From assembly GCA_026014735.1 (NCBI GenBank), contig JAOZHT010000002.1:310001-374000 (forward strand): 64,000 nt of DNA, in the 5' to 3' direction. This stretch comes from Candidatus Bathyarchaeota archaeon. GTDB lineage: Archaea; Thermoproteota; Bathyarchaeia; Bathyarchaeales; Bathycorpusculaceae. Positions 16,771 through 24,737 of the stretch are shown piece by piece; position 1 is the stretch's first letter; each line of letters starts with the position of its first letter. The notes beneath the pieces were generated by a model. It searched no databases. It was not told the origin of the DNA and saw nothing but the letters and a program-made list of their open reading frames with translations. Position numbers and translations under genes: made by a program.

Positions 16771-17508
16771 ATGACGTCAAAAGTTGAATTGGTCTCGGTC
16801 GTCATTCCGACACTCAACGAAGCGGGAACGATACTTGATGCCATTAACACAATCGACAGGTACACCACTTACCCCAAAGAAATCATCATAGTGGACGGCA
16901 ACTCCACGGATGGCACCATAGATTTAGTTAACAAAACTGGGAAATGCCGCTTAATCATCGAGCCCAGACGTGGCTACGGCTTGGCGTTGCGGACAGGTAT
17001 GAAAAACGCCAAAGGCAACATCCTCATCATGGTTGACGCCGACGGCACCTACGAGTTCAAGCACATCGACCGTCTTGTCAGCCGCTTAGTTGAGAAGGAC
17101 GCAGATATGGTTTTGGCTACACGCATGTATGACCCCAAAAAAGCCATGGGATTCCTTAACTTCCTAGGCAACAAAGCCATAACCTTCACCTATGACTTCT
17201 TCTACAGCCAGTTCCTCAGCGACACCCAATCGGGTTTCCGCGCCATCGACCGAAGCAAATATGACAGCGTAAACTTTAAGGAAACCGACATGCCCTTCGC
17301 AACCGAGATGCTTATCCAATTCGCCAGGGAAGGCTATAACATGGTTGAGATACCCACAACCTATAAGGCTCGAACTTACGGGGTCACCAAACTCAGGCCA
17401 TTCCAGTCGGGTATTCGGATTTTCACCACTATATTTAAGGGGTTCTTGGATGCAAAAACGTTTAGGGTCTGCTATGCACATTGGAAAGCGAATCGGTTTA
17501 AGCGATGA
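16771..17508 (+). CDS. Glycosyltransferase family 2, polyprenyl-phosphate sugar transferase type
   Basis: DPM1/AglD-like GT2 that loads a sugar onto a polyprenyl (dolichyl) phosphate. Visible: SVVIPTLNEAGTILDAI, IIIVDGNSTDGT (nucleotide-sugar site), MVDADGTYE (DXD-like metal site) and DTQSGFRAIDR. No C-terminal membrane helices, so it is the soluble form. The last bases overlap the following DUF1616-like gene. Confidence 0.85.
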   Translation: MTSKVELVSVVIPTLNEAGTILDAINTIDRYTTYPKEIIIVDGNSTDGTIDLVNKTGKCRLIIEPRRGYGLALRTGMKNAKGNILIMVDADGTYEFKHIDRLVSRLVEKDADMVLATRMYDPKKAMGFLNFLGNKAITFTYDFFYSQFLSDTQSGFRAIDRSKYDSVNFKETDMPFATEMLIQFAREGYNMVEIPTTYKARTYGVTKLRPFQSGIRIFTTIFKGFLDAKTFRVCYAHWKANRFKR

Positions 17509-17974
17509 AGCCGGCGTTGCAGTCGCCGTTTTTGCAGCGCTCATCATCGTAGCTTTCTGCATTGCAGGGTACTACCTGATTTATAGACCTCAACCTGAAC
17601 CCTACAACAGCATCTACATCTTAGACGCAAACAAGCAAACCACCGACTACGCCCACACCCTAATCCATAACCAAAACAGCACTTTCAGTGTCTACGTTGG
17701 CGTCGAAAACCATATGGGCGGCACCGGCACCCGCAACTATGAAGTGCAGACCAAAATCACCCAAACCTACAGTGGCTCACCCACAAACGCCACCCCAGTA
17801 GACACTTACGATGTGACGTTGGCGGACGGCGAGACCGACCTGCATCAGGTCACCGTAACCTTGAACACTCCGGGCAGCTACACTGTGGTCTTTGAGCTTT
17901 ACCGAGTCGGCGATGAGGGCGTATTGGATTTTAGGGGCTACAACTATTGCCTGCTGGACATTGAGGTAATTTAG
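17450..17974 (+). CDS. Membrane-anchored DUF1616 C-terminal-type domain protein
   Basis: One N-terminal transmembrane segment (VAVAVFAALIIVAFCIAGYY) followed by an extracellular beta domain with PYNSIYILDANKQTTDY and FSVYVGVENHMGG, which matches the soluble C-terminal half of DUF1616 proteins. Normal DUF1616 proteins carry N-terminal membrane helices as well; that half seems to exist as a separate gene at 50673-51089. I choose ATG 17450 (AAGGGG upstream), overlapping the GT2 gene by 59 nt; ATG 17474 is an alternative. The position after two glycosyltransferases suggests an envelope role. Confidence 0.65.
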   Translation: MQKRLGSAMHIGKRIGLSDEAGVAVAVFAALIIVAFCIAGYYLIYRPQPEPYNSIYILDANKQTTDYAHTLIHNQNSTFSVYVGVENHMGGTGTRNYEVQTKITQTYSGSPTNATPVDTYDVTLADGETDLHQVTVTLNTPGSYTVVFELYRVGDEGVLDFRGYNYCLLDIEVI

Positions 17975-18065
17975 TCACCGAAGACCCTGTCAGCAGTATT
18001 CCGCGTCAGTGGAGCCATTGCGTGCTGTTTTAAGATAAAGCAAACGCGTATCTTCTTGTTAACTA

Positions 18066-18092
18066 AAAAGTAGAAAGACCCATTAGGGGGTC
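18066..18092 (-). terminator. Hairpin plus T-run terminator of the lipid operon
   Basis: Just past the Tes-like stop on the minus strand: GACCC (paired bases 18088-18092) and GGGTC (18077-18081) with a 6-nt loop, then TTTCTACTTTTT. This is a clear hairpin with a U-rich tail. Confidence 0.6.
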
Positions 18093-18108
18093 GCTGATAG
18101 GTGCGTTT

Positions 18109-19662
18109 CTATTTTTTCTTGATTTTTTTGTTCGGCACAGATAAGGGGATCGGTTTGACTTGGCTTTCCACCGATGCCATATTTGCCGCAGGGGCTTGTT
18201 TCTGTTTTTCAGCGTAGGCTTTTTCGATGGCGACGCGGTGCACGTTGTTGTAGGCGCAGAACGGAATGATTTTCTTGTCAGGTGTAATGTAGTGGACGAC
18301 GCATCGGCGGACGCGGTTAACGTCGAAGTTGTAACTATCCATAAACGCCATGCAGCCTAAAAGGAATATGCGTCGGCGGATTTTGCCCAGCGACTTATAC
18401 GTTGGGTCCATATGCATCGAGAGGATGCTCTTCATCAACGTGAAGGTTCCGACTTCCTTGGTGACCAGCAGCATATTCATCGATATCATGGCGCCCATAA
18501 ACAGGGGAGCAAGCAGCTGAACCCTGCTTTTTGATTCTGCATGCTCAGCGGTTTTGCGGATGGTGTTAAAGAAGCGTTCAAAGTTAACGAAGCGGTTAAT
18601 CGGGTACATCTTGCCCGTGTGGGGAGAAACATAAACCCAGTTAACGATGCCGCATTGTGGGCTGCAGCTGAAAAGCGGCCAGGGCTTCTGCATGAATTGC
18701 CGCATAATCTTAATCGGCGAAGTCATCACTGACATCGGGTAGAGGTCTGTGCTTTTGATTTCCCCGTTAGTTTGGCGCTCAACGTCTTCGGCGAAGCTCC
18801 ATTCACGGAAGTTCTCGCGGAAGGGGTTTTCGGTTGCTCGACCGGTGAAGGCTATGGGTTGGAAGATTAATCCGCGGACGATGTCAGTGTTTTTGGCGGC
18901 GAAGCGGATCATGTCGCCGACTTCCTCGTCGTTGAGGCTTTTCATCAGCGTGTTTACAAGGATAACTTCCATGTCGAATTTGCGGCAGACATCGATGGTG
19001 CGTAGTTTATAGTTTAAAAGTTCTCTGCCACGGATCTTCTTGTTAAAGTCCTCGTGGAAGCTATCAAAGGACAGGTAAACGATGTTTAAGCCAGCGTTTT
19101 TGAACCGCTCTGCCAACGCGGGGTCGTCTGCGATCTTCATGCCGTTAGTAGCCAGAATCGTCATGAACTTGAGTTTATGCGCTGCAGCAATGATTTCAGG
19201 CATATCCTCACGCTCACAGGGTTCCCCGCCAGAAAACAGAATTGCCGGTGGCTTAGGGTTGGCTTTAGCGGCGAATTCTAGCATGTCAAGGAGTGCCTGT
19301 TTGGTGGGTTCATAATCGGTTGATTCCTGATTGGGGAAGGTTGAGAAGCACACGGCACAGCGGAGGTTGCAGCGTTTGGTTACGTCGATGACTCCTATGA
19401 CGGTTCCTGAGGCGTGGTTTTTGCAGGTTTCACAGACGTATGGGCAACCCTCGGGGTTTTTGGGTGCTTTGAGGTCGCCTAGGTATTGGAACTGATCGTA
19501 TTTGCTCATGTGGTCAAAGATGGGTTGGCTTTGCCAGTGGGTGGCTTTGAATTCCCCGTGGTCGGGGCATTGCTTGGTGATTTGGATTTTGCCGTTTACA
19601 GTGTTAAGTTGGGCATCGATTTTCTTTTGGCATTCAGGACAGATGCTTTTGGTTTCACTCAC
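18109..19662 (-). CDS. tes: Tetraether lipid synthase-like radical SAM protein (Tes family)
   Basis: Radical SAM enzyme of the COG1964/MJ0619 family; Tes joins two archaeol chains tail to tail to give tetraether (GDGT) membrane lipids. Cysteine layout agrees: N-terminal CPEC (C8, C11) with CPDHG at C32, like the rubredoxin-type iron site; an auxiliary CPYVCETCKNH (C73, C77, C80); and the SAM cluster CNLRCAVC (C98, C102, C105) preceded by GVIDVTKR. FSGGEP follows. Length 517 is near that of MJ0619. The start overlaps the stop of the UbiA-family prenyltransferase by 4 nt, and that partner is an ether-lipid enzyme, which supports the call strongly. Another lipid-directed reaction remains possible. 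Confidence 0.78.
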   Translation of the reverse strand: MSETKSICPECQKKIDAQLNTVNGKIQITKQCPDHGEFKATHWQSQPIFDHMSKYDQFQYLGDLKAPKNPEGCPYVCETCKNHASGTVIGVIDVTKRCNLRCAVCFSTFPNQESTDYEPTKQALLDMLEFAAKANPKPPAILFSGGEPCEREDMPEIIAAAHKLKFMTILATNGMKIADDPALAERFKNAGLNIVYLSFDSFHEDFNKKIRGRELLNYKLRTIDVCRKFDMEVILVNTLMKSLNDEEVGDMIRFAAKNTDIVRGLIFQPIAFTGRATENPFRENFREWSFAEDVERQTNGEIKSTDLYPMSVMTSPIKIMRQFMQKPWPLFSCSPQCGIVNWVYVSPHTGKMYPINRFVNFERFFNTIRKTAEHAESKSRVQLLAPLFMGAMISMNMLLVTKEVGTFTLMKSILSMHMDPTYKSLGKIRRRIFLLGCMAFMDSYNFDVNRVRRCVVHYITPDKKIIPFCAYNNVHRVAIEKAYAEKQKQAPAANMASVESQVKPIPLSVPNKKIKKK

Positions 19663-20564
19663 AGCAAGAGCACTCCAGCGATTCCTTCAACTATAAGCGC
19701 AAGGGGCAGCAGCATCATAGACATGGTTACGATGCGCTCGTATTTGCGTATACTTGCAACTGTAGTTGCGGAGGTAAACAAACGTGCAGCAGAGTAGATA
19801 AGCAGCACGCTCCAAAGCAGAATTAATGGAAGATAATAAACCGAGAATCCGCCGATGAAGTAGGGCAGGGGCGCAAGCAACCCGGTTAAGAGGAAAAAGA
19901 CGCCACCGACTTTGGCTGCGCTTATGTTGCCGATTTTCTGGGGCAACGTGGGGTAACCAACTTTGGCGTCGCCTTCCACGCTGAAAATGTCGCGAAGAAC
20001 GTTGCCGCCGATGGTGCCAAACGCGATGGGGTAGAGGCTAAGCGAGGCAAGGGTAATGGTGTCCTGTACTGTTGCTTGTCCATAGATGAATGCTGTTCCG
20101 GTTAAAACGCCCATCAGGAGGTTAGCTGCGAAACCTGACTTGCGCTTGATCAGATAGGAGTAAACCAGAAGCAGCAGGGAATCTATGGCGATTATGGCGA
20201 AGGCAACCCAGTTAATGAGGACAGAAATGACTAATCCCAATGCAAAGAAAACAGCTGAAATGACGATGGCGTGCTTGTAAGATAAGCTGCCTGAAGGAAT
20301 GGGGCGTTTGGGTTTTATGACTGCGTCGCTTATGCGGTCATAGTAGTCGTTTATGGCGAATCCGCCTGATGCAATAAAAGAAAGCGAGAGAAAAGTCATC
20401 AGCAACACCACAGCCACATTGAGTGGACCCAGCAGGGTGGAGACGTCGCCGAAGTTTCCTTTAAGGATGGCAAACGCGGTTAGGACAGCTAAGCCGCCAG
20501 TCATCATCCAGTAGGGTAAACGTAGAAGAGCAACAAGTCCTCGTATCGGCGAGGAATGGCTCAT
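19659..20564 (-). CDS. UbiA-family prenyltransferase, probable digeranylgeranylglyceryl phosphate synthase
   Basis: Membrane prenyltransferase with about eight helices. First Asp-rich motif: INDYYDRISD near residue 72; second: GNVLRDIFSVEGDAKVG near residue 190, both binding prenyl diphosphate through magnesium. Archaeal DGGGP synthases add the second geranylgeranyl chain to geranylgeranylglyceryl phosphate to make the diether core. The 4-nt overlaps on both sides (epimerase upstream, Tes-like downstream) define an operon and favour lipid over quinone or haem O synthesis. Some archaeal UbiA paralogues use other acceptors, so the exact substrate is inferred. Confidence 0.75.
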   Translation of the reverse strand: MSHSSPIRGLVALLRLPYWMMTGGLAVLTAFAILKGNFGDVSTLLGPLNVAVVLLMTFLSLSFIASGGFAINDYYDRISDAVIKPKRPIPSGSLSYKHAIVISAVFFALGLVISVLINWVAFAIIAIDSLLLLVYSYLIKRKSGFAANLLMGVLTGTAFIYGQATVQDTITLASLSLYPIAFGTIGGNVLRDIFSVEGDAKVGYPTLPQKIGNISAAKVGGVFFLLTGLLAPLPYFIGGFSVYYLPLILLWSVLLIYSAARLFTSATTVASIRKYERIVTMSMMLLPLALIVEGIAGVLLL

Positions 20565-21496
20565 ATCTGTATTTTCCTGTCAGCTATGACTTCTTTGATG
20601 CTTTCTTCCAGGGTGACTTTAGGGGTCCAGTGGAGCTCTTTTTTGGCTTTGGAGATGTCAAACCAGATTGTGGTTACATCACCCTGCCATGAGACGCCAG
20701 TGGTGGTTATTTTTGTGCGTTTCTTTAGGTTGAGGATTTGCAGGATTAAGTCTGCGAGTTCAAGCACAGAAGTGGTTTTTCCTAATCCGAGGTTGTAGAC
20801 TTCGCCCTTGACGTCTGCTCTTTCGCCGAGTTGGATAAGGGCTGCGACAACATCGGATACGTGGACGAAGTCGCGGCTGTTGTTGCCTGTTCCCAGTATC
20901 TCGAGTTTATCGGGGTTTTTTGCCAGTTTGTCTAGGAAGTCGTGGATGACTCCGTGGCATCGTAGGCCATAGACATTGGCGAATCGGGTGATTACGATGT
21001 CTAAGCCGTATTGTTCACGGTACATTTGGCAGTATTCTTCGCCGATGACTTTGCTTAAGCCATAGCATGAGAAGGGGTGGAAACCGTATGATTCCGGTGT
21101 AGGAAACACGGTGGGGTTGCCGTATACGGCTGCTGAGGAGGCAAAGACCACTTTTGCGTCGTCTTTGCGGGCTTTCTCTAGCACATGGAGGGTGCCTTTG
21201 GCGTTGGTTTCGAAGTCCGCGAGGGGATTCTCCATGGAGTAGCCTACCACCACTTGGGCTGCCAGGTGATAGATGAGGTCCTGTTTTGGCTGCGCGCAGA
21301 GCGTTTTTAGGTCCAGTATGTCGCCTTTTACGAATTTCGCCTTGGGGACATCGGTGATGTTCTGCATGGTTCCGCTGGAGAGGTTATCATAAATGGTCAA
21401 GTTATCGGTTAACTGAGAGAGTCTGCTGCATAGGTGATACCCTATGAATCCTGCTCCACCAGTCACCAGTATGTTTCTGTTTTTAAGGTCAGCCAT
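20561..21496 (-). CDS. NAD-dependent nucleotide-sugar epimerase/dehydratase
   Basis: Extended short-chain dehydrogenase of the GalE type. NAD-binding ILVTGGAGFIGYHL at the N-terminus, FASSAAVYGNP with the catalytic Ser region, and the YxxxK pair in SCYGLSKV. 311 residues is normal. Likely acts on a UDP- or other NDP-sugar. It is first in the operon with the UbiA enzyme and the Tes homologue, so the sugar may end up on a lipid head group; this is inference. Divergent from cobS copy 2 with only 50 bp between. Confidence 0.85.
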   Translation of the reverse strand: MADLKNRNILVTGGAGFIGYHLCSRLSQLTDNLTIYDNLSSGTMQNITDVPKAKFVKGDILDLKTLCAQPKQDLIYHLAAQVVVGYSMENPLADFETNAKGTLHVLEKARKDDAKVVFASSAAVYGNPTVFPTPESYGFHPFSCYGLSKVIGEEYCQMYREQYGLDIVITRFANVYGLRCHGVIHDFLDKLAKNPDKLEILGTGNNSRDFVHVSDVVAALIQLGERADVKGEVYNLGLGKTTSVLELADLILQILNLKKRTKITTTGVSWQGDVTTIWFDISKAKKELHWTPKVTLEESIKEVIADRKIQI

Positions 21497-21511
21497 CCCA
21501 GGTCACGACAA

Positions 21512-21522
21512 AGCCTATATTC
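21512..21522. promoter_or_regulatory. Shared bidirectional TATA region between lipid operon and cobS-cobY copy 2
   Basis: CCTATATTCTC lies in the 50-bp gap. It reads as TATA-like on both strands (CTATATT / AATATAGG) and sits about 25-30 nt from each start codon, so both operons may use leaderless or near-leaderless transcripts from one site. Confidence 0.45.
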
Positions 21523-21546
21523 TCTTTCGGCAGAGTTTGTAGATAT

Positions 21547-22386
21547 ATGTCGCCGATGAAAGCTATAAAAACTTTTAGGGATTTGCTGTCTTTCCTAACC
21601 ATCATCCCAGTTGGGGGAAAAGAGGACTTCATATTCACCACTGCATCAAACATGTGGCTTTTCCCCGTCATCGGCGGCTTCATCGGGCTGCTAGCTGGAC
21701 TGTACTATATGGCTTCAAGCGCATTAGTGGGATATCTGCTTAATCTGGCCACGGTTTACCTGTCATTGCCCACGCTTTTCTTGGGAACAGCCATTCCCGC
21801 AGCCATGACGCTGGCGTTTCTTTTGGTCATCACTGGCTTGCAGCACTTCGACGGCTTAATCGACCTTGGCAACGCTCTGGGCCTACGCAACCTCCATGAC
21901 CGCAAAATGAAGGCGCACGCATGGACAGTGTCATATGCAGGCGCAGTGTTGGCTTTGGCAGTGGAGTTTCTGGCGTTCCTGGGATTATTTTTGATTAATC
22001 CGCTTTACGGGTTTGCCGCGATTGTGCTAGCAGAGGTCTCTGCGAAGCTATCGATGGTCACCATCGTCTGGATAGGTAAACCCTCGCATAAGGGCTTAGG
22101 CTCGATTTTCCTTGCCAAAGCCAAAAAACCCCTCAACGCTGCAGCTTACGCCTTTTCGGCGCTGATTGTCTTTGCCGCCTTTTACTTCACAGGCAACACA
22201 CTTCTGGGGTTAGCGTCAGTGGGGTTAGTCTTCGCCAGTGTACCCGTGGCGTTTGCCATGAGCAGGGTTTCCAACAGCGTTTTCGGCGGGGTTTCAGGCG
22301 ACATGATTGGGGCAACCAACGAGGTGGCAAGGATGGTTGCGTTGCTGGCTTTTGCGGGGCTGCTTTGGGGGCTGACGCTTTGGTGA
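21547..22386 (+). CDS. cobS: Adenosylcobinamide-GDP ribazoletransferase (CobS), copy 2
   Basis: Second CobS. Signatures: LLSFLTIIPVGG, LQHFDGLIDLGNALG with the acidic residues, AEVSAKLSMV and GGVSGDMIGATNEVARM. About seven hydrophobic segments. The stop TGA overlaps the GTG of cobY as GTGA. Compared with copy 1 it is clearly diverged along its whole length, so it is not a fresh duplicate. Two cobS-cobY pairs in one genome region could serve different lower ligands or different growth conditions. ATG 21556 is an alternative start. Confidence 0.88.
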   Translation: MSPMKAIKTFRDLLSFLTIIPVGGKEDFIFTTASNMWLFPVIGGFIGLLAGLYYMASSALVGYLLNLATVYLSLPTLFLGTAIPAAMTLAFLLVITGLQHFDGLIDLGNALGLRNLHDRKMKAHAWTVSYAGAVLALAVEFLAFLGLFLINPLYGFAAIVLAEVSAKLSMVTIVWIGKPSHKGLGSIFLAKAKKPLNAAAYAFSALIVFAAFYFTGNTLLGLASVGLVFASVPVAFAMSRVSNSVFGGVSGDMIGATNEVARMVALLAFAGLLWGLTLW

Positions 22387-23000
22387 TTTCCGCGTTGATT
22401 ATGGCTGGCGGCAGAGGCAGCCGCATGGGGTTGCCTACGGAAAAGCCGATGCTGCCGTTTCTGGGCAAGCCTCTACTGGACTGGGTTGCCCAAGCCGTAA
22501 AGTCAGCCAGCAAAGTCGGCGAGTTCTACGTGATAACCAGTCCCAACACTCCCCAAACCGAGTTGCACTGCCAAAAGATGGGCTACAGGTTTGTGCGCAC
22601 CGACGCCAACGGCTACCATAACGATCTGCGGCAGGCAGTGACCAAGCTGGGCTGGATGGGACCGATTTTAACGATGCCGTCTGATGTGCCAGCCATCACC
22701 GGAGCGGTTCTGGATTGGGTAGTCGGCGAGTTTGAGGTCTGCGGCAAAGATTTCTTGGCGGTGTTTGTGCCCATCGAGAAGCGCCTGAGCCTTGGATTGT
22801 CGATTTCCAGCACCGACGAGTATGGGGGCGTGTGGTATGCGGTTTCAGGCGTCAACGTCATCAACGGAGCCAAAGTGCTCGGTGAAGGCAAAGTGGAGAC
22901 TGCAGCGATAATCACGGAGGAAACCGAAGTGGTCCTCAACGTGAATACAACTACGGACTTAGAAATCGCCAGGCAACTTATGCAGAAAAACCAGCCGTAG
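22383..23000 (+). CDS. cobY: Adenosylcobinamide-phosphate guanylyltransferase (CobY), copy 2
   Basis: Second CobY. N-terminal ISALIMAGGRGSRM and TEKPMLPFLGKPLLDWV are the nucleotide-binding and transferase motifs; TMPSDVPAI is the metal-site region. I start it at GTG 22383, which overlaps the cobS stop by four bases and gives the family's normal N-terminus; the upstream start at 22365 adds residues inside cobS. The gene is followed 30 nt later by the TATA/G-tract motif that also follows cobY copy 1. Confidence 0.82.
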   Translation: MISALIMAGGRGSRMGLPTEKPMLPFLGKPLLDWVAQAVKSASKVGEFYVITSPNTPQTELHCQKMGYRFVRTDANGYHNDLRQAVTKLGWMGPILTMPSDVPAITGAVLDWVVGEFEVCGKDFLAVFVPIEKRLSLGLSISSTDEYGGVWYAVSGVNVINGAKVLGEGKVETAAIITEETEVVLNVNTTTDLEIARQLMQKNQP

Positions 23001-23309
23001 TGCCGAGGCTCTGACGTGTGATTTTCTCTCTATCCCCCCTTATTTATACTCTAGGCGACTGCCTGGCGAATGCTATGGGGACTGTGCGTTTGCTTGGCTG
23101 GGTCAGAGGGGAGGCGGCGGGTGTTTATTGAGACGTTTCGCCGCTGTGCACCTGCAGGCGAGGGGTTTTGGTCTGCTTGCTTTCTTATTTGGCGCCGTTT
23201 TCTTTTTCAACATTAATTTCTTTATCTTGCGTTCAAGCGGTTTTAGAGAAATCTTTATGCACCCTCACGCTCCAAATAAACACCCAAGACTAACTCGGAG
23301 CACCCCACA
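23001..23309. other. Spacer with element D and the promoter of the radical SAM/DUF362 operon
   Basis: No convincing gene. The first 55 bp contain the TATA/G-tract relative (element D, minus strand). A TATA-like TCTTTATGC at about 23250 lies roughly 55 nt before the GTG at 23310. A 61-codon TTG-started frame here covers the promoter and is not supported. Confidence 0.4.
23029..23055 (-). repeat. TATA/G-tract motif, copy D (short, divergent)
   Basis: On the minus strand: GAGTATAAATAAGGGGGGAT followed by AGAGAG. It shares the TATAAATA and the G-tract spacing of copies A-C, but I do not see the CTGAGCAACAG tail or the 120-nt core. Like copy A it lies just after a cobY stop and points back into that gene. 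Confidence 0.45.
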
Positions 23310-24737
23310 GTGAGCATCCTAAGCCACGAAACATTCTGGAACGCCATCGTATCCATGCCCATGACCAAGCGGATGCTCCAGCTTTCACTCAAAAAATGCC
23401 CCGGCTGCGGCAGAACCGTGTTGGAGGCGGCGCTGGATGACTACGGCGGCAGAACCGACCGCAGATGCGAAAAATGCAGCAGCCTCTACAGCCAAATCAT
23501 CGCTTTCTGGATAGAGTTCCTGCGCCGCGCACTGGGTTTTAAGCGTGCCAAAGTCGAGAAGCTGCTAACTGACCGCTATGCACGCAACGCCGTGCTTAAC
23601 CTGGTTGAGTCTTTCGCGTATTTCGGCATTAAGAAGCCGATGTCTCTTGTTGCGCCTTTCCTTGTAGTTTGGGACTTCACGCATCGCTGCAATTTGCGGT
23701 GCAAACACTGCTACAGCAACAGCGGCGAACCCGACGCAGACGAATTAACCACCCAGCAGGCGCTAAAGGTCGTTGACCAGCTTGCCGACGCCCACGTGAC
23801 CGCTCTGGCTTTCAGCGGCGGCGAACCCCTCACTCGACCCGACTTCTTCACCGTAGCAAAACATGCCTCTGACCGAGGCCTATACGTGTCCCTTGCCTCC
23901 AACGGCACGCTTCTCAGCAAGGAAAACGTAGCTAAAATCAAAGCTGCAGGCGTCAACTACATCGACATCTCCATCGACGGCGCAACAGCCAAAACCCACG
24001 ATGACTTCCGAGGTGTCCCCGGAGCCTACGACCGCGCCGTTGCAGGGCTCAAGAACTGCATAGAAGCTGATATCTGCGCCTGCATCGCCACCACCGTGGG
24101 CAAAAACAACATGTCAGAGCTACCGGGCATCATTGACTTAGCCGAGGAACTGGGCGTGGAGCGGTTCACCTACTTCAACTTCATACCCGCTGGACGCGGC
24201 AAACAGCATGCTGACCAGGACCTCTCCGCGCAGGAACGCGAGGACGTAATGCGTTACCTGCTTAACCGCATGTCGGCAGGCTGCAAAACCACCATCCTCG
24301 CCACCGCCCCGCAGCTTGCACGGGTTGCCGCGCAGTGCCAAGGCGAATCAGGCACCGGCGAAGTCACCATGGCGCTGGCGCACATGCAAACCGTCAAAGT
24401 CACCAAAAAAGCCGTGCCGCTGGGCGAGTTCATAGGCGGCTGCGGCGCTGGACGGCTCTACTGCGCCATTTCCCCACGCGGCGACGTACGCCCCTGCGTG
24501 TTCCTACCGGTGGATGTGGGCAACCTAAAAGAACGCACCTTCCGCGACATCTGGCTAAACGCCCCGCTGTTCAATGCCTTCCGAAACCGAGACAACCTCA
24601 AAGGCAGCTGCAGCAAATGCACCTACAAGTACATCTGCGGCGGATGCAGAGCCCGGAGCGCGGCTTATCATAACGGCGACACCCTCAACGGCGACCCCGG
24701 GTGCCTGCAGGGAGTGAAGAATAGAAATGGCGCCTAA
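23310..24737 (+). CDS. Radical SAM/SPASM protein with N-terminal zinc ribbon
   Basis: Radical SAM enzyme. The N-terminal 50 residues hold CPGCGR and CEKCSS, a likely zinc ribbon or rubredoxin-like site. Then WDFTHRCNLRCKHCYSNSGE provides the SAM cluster, followed by FSGGEPLTRPDF. The C-terminal part has the SPASM-type cysteines (GRLYCAISPRGDVRPCVF; CSKCTYKYICGGCRAR) for auxiliary clusters. Proteins of this shape modify peptides or haem precursors (AhbC/AhbD are archaeal relatives), but I cannot choose. It starts with GTG and overlaps the DUF362 gene by 11 nt, so the two probably work together. Confidence 0.8.
   Translation: MSILSHETFWNAIVSMPMTKRMLQLSLKKCPGCGRTVLEAALDDYGGRTDRRCEKCSSLYSQIIAFWIEFLRRALGFKRAKVEKLLTDRYARNAVLNLVESFAYFGIKKPMSLVAPFLVVWDFTHRCNLRCKHCYSNSGEPDADELTTQQALKVVDQLADAHVTALAFSGGEPLTRPDFFTVAKHASDRGLYVSLASNGTLLSKENVAKIKAAGVNYIDISIDGATAKTHDDFRGVPGAYDRAVAGLKNCIEADICACIATTVGKNNMSELPGIIDLAEELGVERFTYFNFIPAGRGKQHADQDLSAQEREDVMRYLLNRMSAGCKTTILATAPQLARVAAQCQGESGTGEVTMALAHMQTVKVTKKAVPLGEFIGGCGAGRLYCAISPRGDVRPCVFLPVDVGNLKERTFRDIWLNAPLFNAFRNRDNLKGSCSKCTYKYICGGCRARSAAYHNGDTLNGDPGCLQGVKNRNGA

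Noticed and set aside
23128-23313. 61-codon TTG frame before the radical SAM/SPASM gene
   Set aside because: Covers the promoter region, no recognisable domain, no good ribosome-binding site.
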